A stretch of 64,000 nucleotides of DNA. It comes from Sweltsa coloradensis (lineage: Eukaryota; Arthropoda; Insecta; Plecoptera; Chloroperlidae). Below the pieces are notes generated by a model. That model searched no databases. It saw nothing but the letters and a program-made list of their open reading frames with translations, and had not been told where the DNA came from. The DNA is taken from assembly GCA_024449915.1 (NCBI GenBank), contig JAMZAV010001859.1, forward strand, positions 1 to 64,000, read 5' to 3'. Below are positions 26,901 through 35,594 of this stretch, piece by piece. Both the position numbers and the translations under genes were made by a program. Within the stretch, counting starts at the first letter, position 1. Every line of letters starts with the position of its first letter.

Positions 26901-29900
26901 GAAGATCGTCCCCGTGTTATTTCTTATGGTAGATTTTTGTCGATGAGACCTTGCTCAAAAATACTAAGTTTGTCAATTTTTTTCGTCTTTACGTGGCTTA
27001 ACGTGACTTAACGTGGCTTAACGTGGCTTAACGTGACTTAACGTGACTTAACGTGAATTGGCTTAACGTGGCTTAATCTGATTTATTTGTAATTATTTCA
27101 TCCAATTTCACGTATCAATGAGGAATCCTAATTGTGTCAGCACTAACCCAGCTCTATGTCCTACAGAATGGTCGAGTTCGACTTCTCCTCGGAGAGTGTG
27201 GTCGAGGGAGTGAACGGCTACCGCTACACGGTGGGGTCAAGGTTCATGGACAACGGCACCCTCCACCCATCCAACGAGTGTTTTTGTGGGGGCGAGTGCG
27301 TCCCTTCTGGAGTCCTCAACATCTCGAGTTGTCAGTACGGGTCACCTGGATTCGTCTCCTTTCCTCACTTCTACCAGGCTGACCCCTACTATCTGGACCA
27401 AGTTGAGGGGCTGAAACCAGACGCCGAGAAACACGATTTCTACGCTACCATCGAGCCGGTAGGTGGTGTTAACTTCACGTTGTTGAGTGTGTAAATTTTG
27501 CTATTGTTATTGAATTTCTTTCTTGCTTCAATTATTAGTTTATTTATTCTCTAATCAATGGATTTTCCAATGGATTTGTTATTTTTTTTTATTATTATTA
27601 AAAAAAGATGAATTCCAATACCTAGGAAGTATTGTGACTAATGAAGCAAAAGTAGGGAATGAAGTTATGAGGGTATGCTGAGGCTAGAACGGAGGAGAGT
27701 TTAAGCGCTCAGCTTTCTGGATTTTTCGGGTAAACGGTTTTTAACACCATTATCAAATTTCACACTAACGTTTATCCAGAATAAAACTATGTTATCCACT
27801 AGGAAACGCTCAGTTGGACGCGTTGATAAGCGAGCACGTGCTATAGCTAGACCCACATTGCACATTTTTAAAAATTTTAAAAATTTGCGACGTTCGCAGT
27901 CCACGGGGCCATGTTTCCAATATTATTTATTTGCCAAGGTATTTGGGTAAACCCGTGTAGTCCAGTTTAGAATCGAATTTCCGTTTGCATTTGTTGAGAC
28001 AGATTTTTATGATTGATTGTTGTAGAGGGTCACTAGTAGATGAGAAATCGCGGTATATATTTTTTCTATGTTGGATTCTTGGAACAAAATTAGGATTTTG
28101 TGATTATTATACTTTTGGCGATAACTTCTCGAAAATGGGTCTAAACGAAAAGTTTCAAATTGCATTTTTTCTTTCGAATCCTCGATAGTATTTTGATTAC
28201 TTCTAGGTGGCAGTGCATAGTGACCAGAATTCTCGTGCTAATTTTCGTTGCCATGGTAACGGTTACTTTTGTTAAAATGTAATTTACATCTACACTACTT
28301 ATCGGATCAAAATAAAATTAACATATTCGTGACTGGACGGACATTCTAAATGATTTGGCCACCTCATATTTTGTGTCCGTTTAGTTTTAAAAAAACTTTC
28401 GATTAACTTTAATGTAACTTTTTAACTTTTTAAATGATTTTGCCACAAAACTAATAGTATTCAATCCAGTTCGAAGCTTGCGGCTGGTCCAAATTTTAAC
28501 TCGATCCGAGCCTCCGTTCGACCGCTATCATGAGCCAAAAAAGCTGCGCGACTTTCCGTTGCCATGGTAACGGTACTTGTTTATAATGTAATTTCCATCT
28601 CCACTACTTATCGGATCAAATAACATTAACATATTCGTGACCGGACGGACATTCTAAATGATTTGGCTATCTCAGATTTTGTCACCGTTTAGTTTGAAAA
28701 AAAAACTTTCGATTAACTTTAATGTAACTTTTTAACTTTTTGAAACGATTTTGCCACAAAACTAATGGCATTCAATCGAGAACGAAGCTTGCGGATAATC
28801 AAAATTTCAACTCGATCCGAGCCTCCGTTCGAACGTTATGGCGAGACATACAAACAAAAAAAACAAAAAAAAACAAAAAACAAAAACAAAACAAAACCAG
28901 TGACTAATTTTTCCGGCAGAGTCAAATGGAAACGCTCGCTTCGCTCGCTTAATAATTCCTTGATTTTGAATAAAAATTAAGTGAAATCTCCAAAATTTAC
29001 ACAATTTTGGTCAACTTTGGGAATTTATTCCAAGTGTACAGATTGTTTTAACTCAAATTTGCATAATGGATAACAACGTATAAATCTATGTGAACGCAAA
29101 GGTCAAATTGGTTTTATCGTAAAATAAACGGTTTGGTGGGAATTTCCAGAATTGTAATCCATGTTTTGGATTTCCCATTTTTTCACGTTTTGGACTTATG
29201 TCTTGCAATAGATCTTTAAGGCTTATTTTGTGCAAACAATTACGGATATCAATATAAAAGTACTTTATTAACATCCATTCAAATTTTGGTAATGATATTA
29301 CCAACCATTAAGCAGAAATCATCAACACCTGTTTGCGCGCATTTGAGTTAGGCCAAGCTCGGCGTACCCTCTTAGTGGGGTTCACAGAAAAGTTTTACCA
29401 AAAGATCAGAAAGTTAATTTGGAATAAGCATTTCCCTAAAAAATGCAAAATGTTGATGCATATTTAAGATGTACTATCTACCCAATTTAACATTTGGTGC
29501 TGAAACGTGGCCAATGGGCTAGAAGGAAGAAAGTGCTATCCAGGCAGCTAAAATGATCAGCGACATTAGGACATAACGACATAATGACATAACGACACAA
29601 CGACATAACGACATAACGTCATAACGACATAACGACATAACGACATAACGACATAACGACATAACGACATAACGACATAACGACATAACGACATAACGAC
29701 ATAATGACATAACGACATAACGGCATAACGACACAACGACATAACGACATAACGACATAACAACATAACGACATAACGACATAACGACATAACGACATAA
29801 CGACATAACGATATAACGACATAACGGCATAACGACATAACGACATAACTACATAACGACATAACGACATAACGACATAACGACATAACGACATAACTAC

Positions 29901-32738
29901 ATAACTACATAACGACATAACGACATAACGACTAATTACATAACGATATAACGACATAACTACATAACGACATAACGACATAACTACATAACGACATAAC
30001 GACATACGACATAACGACATAACGACATAAAGACATAACGACATAACGACATAACGACATAACGACATAACGACATAACGACATAACGCAATAACGACAT
30101 AACGACATAACGACATAACGCATAACGACATAACGACATAACGACATATCGACATAACGACATAACGGCATAACGACATAACGACATAACGACATAACGA
30201 CATAACGACATAACGACATAACGACATAACGACATAACGACATAACGACATAACGACATAACGACATAACGACATAACGACATAACGGCATAACGGCATA
30301 ACGGCATAACGGCATAACGACATAACGACATAACGACATAACGACATAACGACATAACGGCATAACGACATAACGACATAACGACATAACGACATAACGA
30401 CATAACGACATAACGACATAACGACATAACGACATAACGGCATAACGACATAACGACATAACGACATAACGGCATAACGACATTACGAGTTTACGACATT
30501 TAATACAAACATTAACTTATTAATTTCATACCAAGGTACTAAAACAGTAAAACTTGCTATATAAAAAATAATCAATTTTTACTCAAGTGAATTTCACTGT
30601 ACGAGTTATGACTAGATCGTTGAAAAGTGTGGCACATACTTGCACAAAACAATTTGTTTCTAATTTATTTATTTTCTATTTCTACAGACTACTGGTCTTC
30701 CATTGGACGTTGCCGGTCGTCTGCAAATCAATATTCTCATGAAGCCTTATGAGTCCATCTCGTAAGTATAAGCACTTTATGTATTGTCTTATGAATCCTG
30801 ATCTTACTTTGGTTTTGCATTTCTATTTTATATGCACAACTTTTTCTTATTATATTTTGATTGTTCCATTTCATTTACTGGTTTCGAAATCCTGTGGTAT
30901 TAACAGCATAACAATTTAAACAATGTTTCATAAAAATTCAAGATAATTAAAGACATATGACTTAGACCTAAATATGATTTCTTAAGAATACAGTTAAGAC
31001 GTCTGAAAAGTTAGTAGAATGAAAGAGGGACTTAACTAGAGAGCAGATTATTTTTTGAAATTTTTACTGGACATAACTTCAGAATCAACAATTGTATTCA
31101 AGTTGCCCGAATCAATCCAAATAGTTCAAAATTTAATTTTGAGCAGCAATTTTTTAGTATTGTTTCTACATTCCTGTATCTACAACCTATATACAAGGGA
31201 AACTGGTTGTCCGTAGTTTCCGGCGTTACACATTTTTTTTTCGTTTAAACGGTATAAAATTTGAAATTGTACCGGCGGGCGAAATAAATCGAGCAACGTA
31301 AGAAACTATAGGACACCATTAACCCTTATATTAAGGTTGTAGATAAAGGAGTGTAGAAACAATATACAAAAAATCGCTGCTCAATATTCAACTTTGAACT
31401 AGCCCGTAAAAAAATCCAATTATTATTATGTTACTTTTCTTGCCCCTCTTCCATTCTATTTACTTTTCAGATGTCTTTATACATTCTTTAGGAACCATAT
31501 TTAGGTCTAGGGATTCCCCTTAAGTCATGATGTATTTATTGAAGTTACACGTCTCCGGTCGAAAATTCGCCGAGTATAAAGAAAAACAGTGACTTTGGTT
31601 AGTGATTTTAAAGAAACACTCAATAATATTTTGCGTCATTAATATTGCTATACCGCATATAGGTAATATTTTGTATTTTGTAATTAAATCCGGAGGTGGG
31701 CAAGTGCCCCCCTGCCCCCATAGCGGCGTTCGCGGTGACCTTAGGAGTATTTGAACTACTGATGATGGGTCATTATGCAATCCAAGGTAGGCTATCTCAT
31801 AATTGTAATCATGTAAAATTATTATGTTAGTAGGTCGTTATGATTGAACCAGACTAACATTCTTCACTAATTATAACCTTATACACTCTTGACACCCGAA
31901 AACACATCGTCCCCAAGAAACAAGCTAAACAAACGTTAACAAATTTATTTATTTTGACCTCTTTTTGCAATATTTTAATACCCATCAGGTTTTCACCAAA
32001 ACAATAATTACAGATTGAAATCAATCATAAACAATAGCAAATTTGCTAATATGAAATAAGTTACTTATTTGTGAAATTTGATGTGTTCTCATTTTATCTT
32101 GCTATAACGACAGTGTTGGCTCAAATTCGGGAGGTCCCGGGTTCAAATCCCGTTGAGACCGGCAATCTTTATAAAGTTTTTCCCCGAGGTTTTCCTCAGA
32201 CGTTAATGCGAATGAAAGGGATTGAGTTCCCTTTAAAACAGCCCTCGGACATCCCTTATACTTATACTTGAAGAGGGGAGTGTATTGAAACCTAGGTATG
32301 TTTCCCATGAATTTTTAATTCATGTTATTCTACACTTTACGGAAACAATCACGCAATTTAAGATGTTTAAAAATAAATGTTTAATTTTTGGAACTGTCTT
32401 CTTGAAAATGAAAGCCTAGTATTTTAAAACGTTAAAGAGTTTTTTTGTTTTAAAACATCTTATATTGAGTGATTATTAATTCCATAAAGTGTAATCACGC
32501 AAGACGAAAGCCTACAACAAAACACACATCGTGCTTTTGTTGTTTTATTGAATTTTGTTTTATACTCATCCCTTGAAAATGGAAACCTTACTTCCTGACA
32601 CGTTGGGAGTGAAATACATTTTCTATAAGAGTACGTGATATTTTCCGTAAAGCTAGTTATTAGACGAGGGAGCGAAGCGACTGAGGAAACCATTCAAGGA
32701 AATCGTGTCTTCCGTGATTCTGTGGGTCTGTCTGTCTA

Positions 32739-32785
<47 letters not shown>

Positions 32786-35594
32786 ATCAAAAATCAGCTG
32801 AATCGATGAACAGATCGCGCTGAAACTTTAAACAGATATCCGGAACGAGTTAACTGAGAACTGCTAACAAAATCAGCTAGATCCATTGCGTTTTAAACCT
32901 ACAAGAAATAATAAATTGAAAAATTGGCTGCAAATGTGTAGGAATTATTTTAACGACAATGGTTTTATTTTTGAAAAAAAAGTCTGTTTGTTATTTTTGT
33001 CTGGCTGTGAAATGCAATGCCCAAGGTGTATCGAATCTTGCACGCTCAAGGTACCCCCAAATAGAGCTGGGAGATTGAATTAACCTTGCAATATTTACAC
33101 GTATTTCGTACTGGCTATGTTTTCCATAGTATTGTCACAGATGATAGAATACACTGCGTTATATGCATTTCAAAACATATTTAATAATTCATAAAATATA
33201 ATTCAGAAATGACAAAATCTTTCCCGGCCAGGGGATTGGACCTAGGTCTCCCACTTTTCAGGTACAACGGCGTCTTAGCCAAAAACTAGACTAGGAAAAC
33301 GCCAAAGTCGTTGTTAGTCGAGTGAGCGAGTCATGTGTTTAGTACCCGGGAACATTTGCATTTAAGTTTGATTTGTATCTTAATAAATAATATGCTTTTA
33401 AGTATATTTGTTATAAGGGCACGTCAACTGTATGGCCATTATTCGCCACTTTAGCCTATGATAGATAAGAAGTAAAGACCAATGCTGTCCCAGATCCAGT
33501 CTTAGGTATAGGGGGAGAAAATGGAATGTTACCGGGTACTCAACACATGGCTCACTCACTCGTCTAACAACGACTTTGACGTTTTCCTAGTAACAGTTAT
33601 AATTTGAGCTTTATTTTAATATTATGTCCTAATTGTTTCTTGTTTTGTCCCAGAGCATGTAGGGCCCTCAAAAGATTTTCCTTTATCTCCTATAACACAT
33701 TGTTTTTTGTTCTAGGGCGTACAGGAACCTCCCAAGAATCTTTTTCCCTATGTTATGGTTCGAGGAGCGAGCTACCATATCCCCTAAGCTCGCCATCTAC
33801 GTCAAACTCCTGCTGTTCCTATCGCCTCTTGGGTTGGCCCTAGGGGTGCTGGCCATCATTGCAGGGGTCGCCATCATTGTGATGGCGCTAGTCAAGTACT
33901 ATTTCGAGAGAAGAAAAACCTATCACCAATATTCAAAGTGAGCCACGAGATTTGAATCAATTCAATTTTTGTTAAGACAGTCATATCGATACAATTTGTT
34001 TAAGAATATTAAGCTTCGTGCGATTTTCGTTGCCATGGTAACTTTACTTTTGTTTAAATGTAATTTCCATCTACACCACTTATCGGATCAAAATAAAATT
34101 AACATATTCGTAACCGGACGTACATTCTAAATGATTTGTCCACCTCAGATTTTGTCGCCGTTTAGTTTGAAAAAAAAAACTTTCGATTAACTTTAATGTA
34201 ACTTTGTAACTTTTTGAACGATTTTGCCACAAAACTAATGGCATTCAATCTAGTACGAAGCTTGCGGATGGTCCAAATTTCAACTCGATCCGAACCTCCG
34301 TTCGAACGTTATGGAGAAACACAAAAAAAAAAACTAGTGACTATTTTTTCCGGCTGAGTCAAATGGAAACGCTCGCTTAATTACTACCAGGGGTTGACTA
34401 AGACTAATAGTTTTTCATTAGATTTAAGCTAATTAGATAGTAAAAATTGAAAAATAGGCTTAAATTGTGTAAATTTTATTTTAACGACAATGGTTTTGTT
34501 CTTGAAGAAGTGATTTTTATCGAATCATTTTTGTCAGGCCGTAAAGGCATGCAGTGACCAAGGTGTATCGAATCTTGCTTCTCAAGGTCCCCCCAAATTC
34601 CGCTGTGAGATTGAGTAAACCTTGCAATTTTTAATCGTATTTCGTACTGGCTATGTTATCCATACCATTTTACGCATTTCAAAACATGTTTTATAATTTT
34701 TTAAATATAATCCAGATTTTTTTCCCCCAAACAAGGGTTTTAACCTAGGTCTTTCACATTTCGGGTATAAGTGCGCCGTAGCCAAGTAGACTTGAAAAAC
34801 GCCTTAGTCGTTGTAAGACGAGTGAGTGAGAATTGTAGTTTAGTTGGTATAAGGGCGCGTCAACTGTAAGGTTATAATGCGCCACTCAAGCCTTTGATAG
34901 GCCAGGGAAACCTTAGGTAGGGGGAAGCAAGGGAATATTCCCGGGTTCTCAACACATGGCTCACTCACTCGTCTAACAACGACTTTGGCGTTTTACTAAT
35001 TTCATTAGTACCGGTACTGAACAATGTTACAATGTAATGTTGACAAAGTTGCAGCCTGCAAGCAAGACATGCATATCACAATCTTGTGTACCGATTTGGT
35101 TGGTCGGTAAACACTAATACTACTAATACTAATTTTTAATTTACAACTCAGAAGTTAAAAAATACATCCCGACCGGAGTTCGAACCCGGGTCTCCCACAT
35201 TCCAGTAAGACGCCTTAGCCAACTAGACAGTAACTATTAAGCTTCTGAATTTGTAGTCGCTAGTTGAACAACTGTTCCATCTATTCAGATATATAATTTA
35301 ACTACAATTCAGAAGTTAAATAGTTACCGTCTCTTTGATCTAGTTGGCTAAGGCACCTTCCTGGAATGTGGGAGACTTGGGTTCGAACCCCGATCGGGAT
35401 AGATTTTTTTACTTCTGAATTTTATAAAATATTAACAATCTTGTGTGCTAAAATTGTGAATAAAAATGTTTTGTTTCTCTCCTTATAGGCCACCCAGTTC
35501 AGATGTCCACAGTGCGTTTCCATCCAGACATACAAGGATATATTCACCAACAACAATAGATTCCTCACACAACAAGGAAGGCCCTCAGCTTTAG
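5770..35594 (+). CDS. SCARB1/CD36-like: CD36/SCARB-family class B scavenger receptor, nine coding exons (whole gene span)
   Basis: Coding exons 5770-5889, 20185-20345, 21751-21892, 22779-22988, 24921-25135, 27167-27458, 30688-30761, 33716-33937 and 35489-35594 join to 1542 nt, 513 aa plus stop; family members are about 470-510 aa. Residues 13-34 form the N-terminal membrane anchor after a short tail with Cys6 and Cys12. The lumenal/extracellular domain follows, then a C-terminal anchor at about 436-463. Cysteines 253, 282, 321, 323, 327 and 338 match the six disulfide cysteines of CD36. N-glycosylation sequons include N69-W-T, N213-S-S, N244-R-S, N312-G-T and N334-I-S. Known family members bind lipoproteins, fatty acids or microbial ligands at the plasma membrane or lysosome; which role applies here cannot be read from sequence. 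Orthology among CD36, SCARB1 and SCARB2 is unresolved. Every junction has GT/AG ends and consistent phase. Confidence 0.95.
6245..6612. repeat. Foldback MITE H, copy 1
   Basis: Arms containing AAATATCGCCTCTTCAAAAT and ATTTTGAAGAGGCGATATTT flank a centre where TTTGGCGGTATTTTGTACC faces its complement near 6430. The region just before it, from about 6130, is shared with the second copy. Confidence 0.65.
6640..7257 (+). mobile_element. LINE 3-prime remnant with (TAA)n tail
   Basis: The frame 6661-6954 encodes NRRTFIDMVFLFKIIHGSID followed by a FLAPTRLTRNQHLF segment and ends FKINLKSIL, the typical C-terminus after reverse transcriptase in CR1/Jockey-type LINEs. A 3-prime UTR with an ACGCAC-rich tract (about 7010-7045) and AATAAAGGCTTAATAATAAT-like tail follows. 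Lies in receptor intron 1. Confidence 0.75.
7260..9110. other. Homopolymer-rich intron sequence
   Basis: Long A, T and G-poor runs, and many AAAAACGACC-like phrases. A paired ATCATAAAAAAAAA module repeats at about 8620 and 8882. No coding or recognised repeat signal, apart from a poly-G/GC patch at 7472-7520. Confidence 0.4.
9110..11015. mobile_element. E-family element, copy 1 (inverted relative to E2)
   Basis: Palindrome 9115-9395 (AAAAAGCTTGGCAAAATAGA against TCTATTTTGCCAAGCTTTCG), a second degraded palindrome at about 9880-10170, and a right end 10550-11015 that matches 25517-25760 inverted (CATCACGTTTCAAGACGGC, ending GGCGCCCTAACGGGCACC). The right-end module is present twice. Confidence 0.55.
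11871..12179 (-). mobile_element. Truncated tRNA-like insert flanked by 43-bp perfect direct repeats
   Basis: The sequences 11871-11913 and 12137-12179 are identical over 43 bp. Between them, the minus strand at 11914-11960 reads like a tRNA without its anticodon arm: CGGTAGCTCAAT (A box) joined closely to GGGGGTTCGATCCCC (B box). Confidence 0.6.
12624..13088 (+). mobile_element. HINE family A copy 2
   Basis: Starts TTGAATGAGCGAAGCGAAAA, ends GCTCATCCATCAACGCTAAT...GGCCTAGT. Body modules as in copy 1, shortened. Confidence 0.7.
13089..14174. other. Intron 1 sequence, nothing recognised
   Basis: AT-rich with no open frame above 60 codons and no repeat match seen in the window. Confidence 0.4.
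14175..14812 (-). mobile_element. HINE family B copy 2 (minus)
   Basis: On the plus strand begins ACTAGGAAGCTTCGCAAACG and finishes ATGCTCATCCAA at 14812, the inverse of family B. Three repeats of the TTACAATCGGATAAAGCATG module are inside. Confidence 0.7.
15459..16229 (+). mobile_element. HINE family A copy 3
   Basis: Starts TTGGATGAGCGAAGCGAAGA; ends AACGCGGCGGGACTTTAGCG then TTTTCCTAGT. A T23 tract follows the start, and the TTTTGTGCGATATTTTCGTG module is duplicated at about 15713 and 15890. Confidence 0.75.
16398..16510 (-). mobile_element. SINE-like repeat, second family, truncated minus copy
   Basis: Contains GATTCGAACCCGGGACCTCC at 16457-16476 with flanking sequence like the other family members; the body is missing. 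Confidence 0.55.
17831..18568 (+). mobile_element. Helentron-like family C element, plus copy with TCTG microsatellite
   Basis: Starts CAAACGAGGAAGCGGAGCGA and ends CACTCGTTTAACAACGACTT then GGCGTTTCCCTAGT. Inside: (TCTG)n at 17897-17969, a tRNA-like GGCCTAGTGGTAA box at about 18171, and an inverted second terminal hairpin starting at 18390. Confidence 0.65.
17897..17969. repeat. (TCTG)n microsatellite
   Basis: About 18 units inside the plus-strand family C element; the minus copies keep only a few CAGA units at 19188-19215 and 19897-19925. Confidence 0.9.
18584..19282 (-). mobile_element. Helentron-like family C element, minus copy
   Basis: Inverse of 17831-18568: begins ACTAGGGAAACGCCAAAGTC at 18584 and ends CTCCGCTCCCTCGTTTAA at 19282. 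The two copies meet tail to tail with 15 bp between their CTAGT ends. Confidence 0.65.
19367..19991 (-). mobile_element. Helentron-like family C element, second minus copy
   Basis: Direct repeat of the preceding copy at an offset of 709 bp, including about 90 bp beyond its 5-prime end (19282-19370 repeated at 19991-20075). The terminal hairpin is partly degraded. Ends about 110 bp before receptor exon 2. Confidence 0.65.
20185..20345 (+). CDS. SCARB1/CD36-like: Scavenger receptor coding exon 2 (aa 41-93)
   Basis: Starts after GCGCAG and ends in phase 2 before GTGAGT. It encodes the start of the ectodomain, including the family hallmarks FFNWTNPEEL (CD36 has a similar NPQEV segment) and EVGPYRF. 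Confidence 0.95.
21010..21645 (+). repeat. Interspersed repeat F, copy 2
   Basis: Full-length relative of copy 1, ending with the same GCGG-TGAATAC-CCTTTAAGACG boundary. Lies about 105 bp before receptor exon 3. Confidence 0.7.
21751..21892 (+). CDS. SCARB1/CD36-like: Scavenger receptor coding exon 3 (aa 94-141)
   Basis: Acceptor GCGTTTTCAG; the first base completes Leu94. Encodes a lysine-rich stretch, an N-Y-T sequon and the TLNAVAL segment equivalent to the CD36 VLNLAVA region. Donor GTGAAT, phase 0. Confidence 0.93.
21975..22080 (-). mobile_element. SINE-like repeat, second family, body fragment
   Basis: TGCAATGCATGCCCCTCTTC and GAAGAGATGTCCAAGGGCTG match the body of the 55905-56160 copy. 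No tRNA-like head. In receptor intron 3, about 85 bp after exon 3. Confidence 0.5.
22779..22988 (+). CDS. SCARB1/CD36-like: Scavenger receptor coding exon 4 (aa 142-211)
   Basis: Acceptor TTGTTGCAG, donor GTTAGT, phase 0 at both ends (70 codons). Encodes the helical apex region and the RSVAELLFDGYSD segment, which matches the family RTLRELLWGYRDP segment. Confidence 0.95.
23019..23366. repeat. Foldback element just after receptor exon 4
   Basis: TCGCCAACATTAAAACCACG and CGTGGTTGTAATATTGGCGA are the ends; the arms of about 160 bp also share CACGTAGTTTTGTTAGA/TCTAACGAAACTACATG. The first arm begins 31 bp after the exon end. Confidence 0.75.
23906..24463 (+). mobile_element. HINE family A copy 4 (receptor intron 4)
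   Basis: Starts TTGGATGAGCAAAGCGAAAA, ends GCGAAGCTTCCTAGT. Same internal modules as the other A copies. Confidence 0.75.
24921..25135 (+). CDS. SCARB1/CD36-like: Scavenger receptor coding exon 5 (aa 212-283)
   Basis: Acceptor TTTCTTTCAG, donor GTGAGG, phase 2. Encodes the GVYNMGSGQDDISQV segment (CD36 GVYKVFNGKDNISKV), Cys253 and Cys282, and the FPPW motif. Sequons at N213 and N244. Confidence 0.96.
25517..26817. mobile_element. Composite insertion E2 with large palindrome
   Basis: Begins TAGGTGCCCGTTAGGGCGCC. Includes a HINE-A fragment, a GC-rich block (about 26030-26290) and a palindrome at about 26400-26816: ACCTTACACAATCAAAAGAA against TTCTTTTGATTGTGTAAGGT, and AAGCTTGGCAAAAAAGAATT against its inverse. 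Confidence 0.6.
25828..25995 (+). mobile_element. HINE family A internal fragment
   Basis: GACATTAAGGTAATAGTCAT to ACAAAAAGCATGTG matches the 3-prime half of family A (compare 15795-16140) without either terminus. It lies inside the composite insertion E2. Confidence 0.55.
27000..27075. repeat. ACGTGGCTTA minisatellite
   Basis: Six to seven tandem units of roughly 10-11 bp (CTTAACGTG(G/A)) about 95 bp before receptor exon 6. Confidence 0.8.
27167..27458 (+). CDS. SCARB1/CD36-like: Scavenger receptor coding exon 6 (aa 283-380)
   Basis: Acceptor GTCCTACAG, donor GTAGGT. Encodes the disulfide-rich part: CFC, then Cys327 and Cys338, and the conserved SFPHFY and GLKPDAEKH segments. The loop between Cys323 and Cys327 is five residues shorter than in human CD36. 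Confidence 0.96.
27798..28952 (-). mobile_element. Helentron-like family D element (receptor intron 6)
   Basis: Plus strand begins ACTAGGAAACGCTCAGTTGG with CGCGTTGATAAGCGAGC and ends CGCTCGCTTCGCTCGCTTAA. Two direct units of about 310 bp (about 28243-28540 and 28553-28840), each beginning with GTTGCCATGGTAACG, fill the body; an A-rich tract lies at 28856-28900. Confidence 0.65.
29566..30486. repeat. 8-bp satellite (CATAACGA)n, about 920 bp
   Basis: More than 110 tandem units of CATAACGA with scattered substitutions (CATAACGG, CATAACTA) and a few single-base indels. Lies in receptor intron 6, ending about 200 bp before exon 7. The minus strand is open in all frames because an 8-bp stop-free unit repeats every 24 nt; this is not protein-coding evidence. 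Confidence 0.97.
30688..30761 (+). CDS. SCARB1/CD36-like: Scavenger receptor coding exon 7 (aa 381-404)
   Basis: Acceptor TTTCTACAG, strong donor GTAAGT, phase 2. Encodes TTGLPLDVAGRLQINILMKP, the family TG-FTLQ-KRLQVN-LVKP strand. It lies only about 200 bp after the end of the 8-bp satellite. Confidence 0.95.
31080..31430. repeat. Foldback element in receptor intron 7
   Basis: Arms share TTGTTTCTACATTCCTGTAT/GGAGTGTAGAAACAATATA-like sequence and GTTGTCCGTAGTTTC/GAAACTATAGGACACC; centre at the palindrome CGTTTAAACG (about 31245-31254). Confidence 0.65.
32105..32285 (+). mobile_element. SINE-like repeat, second family
   Basis: GGTCCCGGGTTCAAATCCCG is a B-box region, followed by a conserved body with GTTAATGCGAATGAAAGGG and CCTCGGACATCCCTT. 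Minus-strand relatives occur at about 55905-56160, 21975-22080 (body only) and 16398-16510 (head only). Confidence 0.65.
32659..33591 (+). mobile_element. Helentron-like family C element with TG microsatellite
   Basis: Starts TTAGACGAGGGAGCGAAGCG, ends CACTCGTCTAACAACGACTT then TGACGTTTTCCTAGT. The asymmetric repeat is TTAGACGAG/CTCGTCTAA. (TG)n at 32741-32782. Its 3-prime third (33290-33591) is a foldback with a second inverted hairpin end. Confidence 0.7.
32741..32782. repeat. (TG)n microsatellite
   Basis: About 20 TG units in the same position of another family C element where the 17.9-kb copy has TCTG. Confidence 0.9.
33716..33937 (+). CDS. SCARB1/CD36-like: Scavenger receptor coding exon 8, C-terminal membrane anchor (aa 405-479)
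   Basis: Acceptor TGTTCTAG; the first base completes Ser405. Encodes the last ectodomain strand (RIFFPMLWFEERATI) and a long hydrophobic segment at about 436-463, then a basic cytoplasmic ERRKTYHQYSK. The donor GTGAGC overlaps an in-frame TGA at 33939-33941. If intron 8 is retained, the protein ends at residue 479. Confidence 0.95.
34020..34392 (-). mobile_element. Family D fragment (receptor intron 8)
   Basis: GTTGCCATGGTAACTTTACT to AAATGGAAACGCTCGCTTAA matches the 5-prime unit of the 27798-28952 element; the CTAGT end is absent. Begins about 80 bp after exon 8. Confidence 0.6.
34785..34998. mobile_element. Family C terminal foldback, solo copy
   Basis: Begins like AAAAACGCCTTAGTCGTTGT and ends CAACGACTTTGGCGTTTTACT; the arms also share GAGTGAGTGAG/CTCACTCACTC. 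Both CTAG ends are mutated. Confidence 0.55.
35135..35425. repeat. Inverted pair of tRNA-like repeats
   Basis: GTTCGAACCCGGGTCTCCCA at about 35177 and its near complement TGGGAGACTTGGGTTCGAAC at about 35369 are the cores of two ~100-bp inverted units, each bounded by ACTTCTGAATT-like ends. Together they form a foldback in intron 8. Confidence 0.65.
35489..35594 (+). CDS. SCARB1/CD36-like: Scavenger receptor coding exon 9, C-terminal tail (aa 480-513)
   Basis: A pyrimidine-rich tract ends in CCTTATAG, and the first base completes Lys479. Encodes a 34-residue Ser/Pro-rich cytoplasmic tail and TAG at 35592-35594. The tail has no obvious lysosomal di-leucine motif. A candidate AATAAA polyadenylation signal is at 35754-35759. 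Confidence 0.8.

Larger units (their letters stand above)
25155..26985 (+). repeat. Interspersed repeat F, copy 3, split by insertion E2
   Basis: 25155-25516 matches the 5-prime half of F and 26818-26985 the 3-prime half, breaking exactly within ACAAAACAAAATAT | AGAAGATTTAGAGAAAAGG. The 1.3 kb between is foreign. Confidence 0.7.

Noticed and set aside
29519..30483. Long minus-strand frames of repeated SLCRYVVM (up to 282 codons)
   Set aside because: They are the automatic translation of an 8-bp satellite whose unit lacks stops; three overlapping frames are equally open.
29566..30486. CRISPR-like tandem array
   Set aside because: Unit is 8 bp with no unique spacers, and the genome is eukaryotic.
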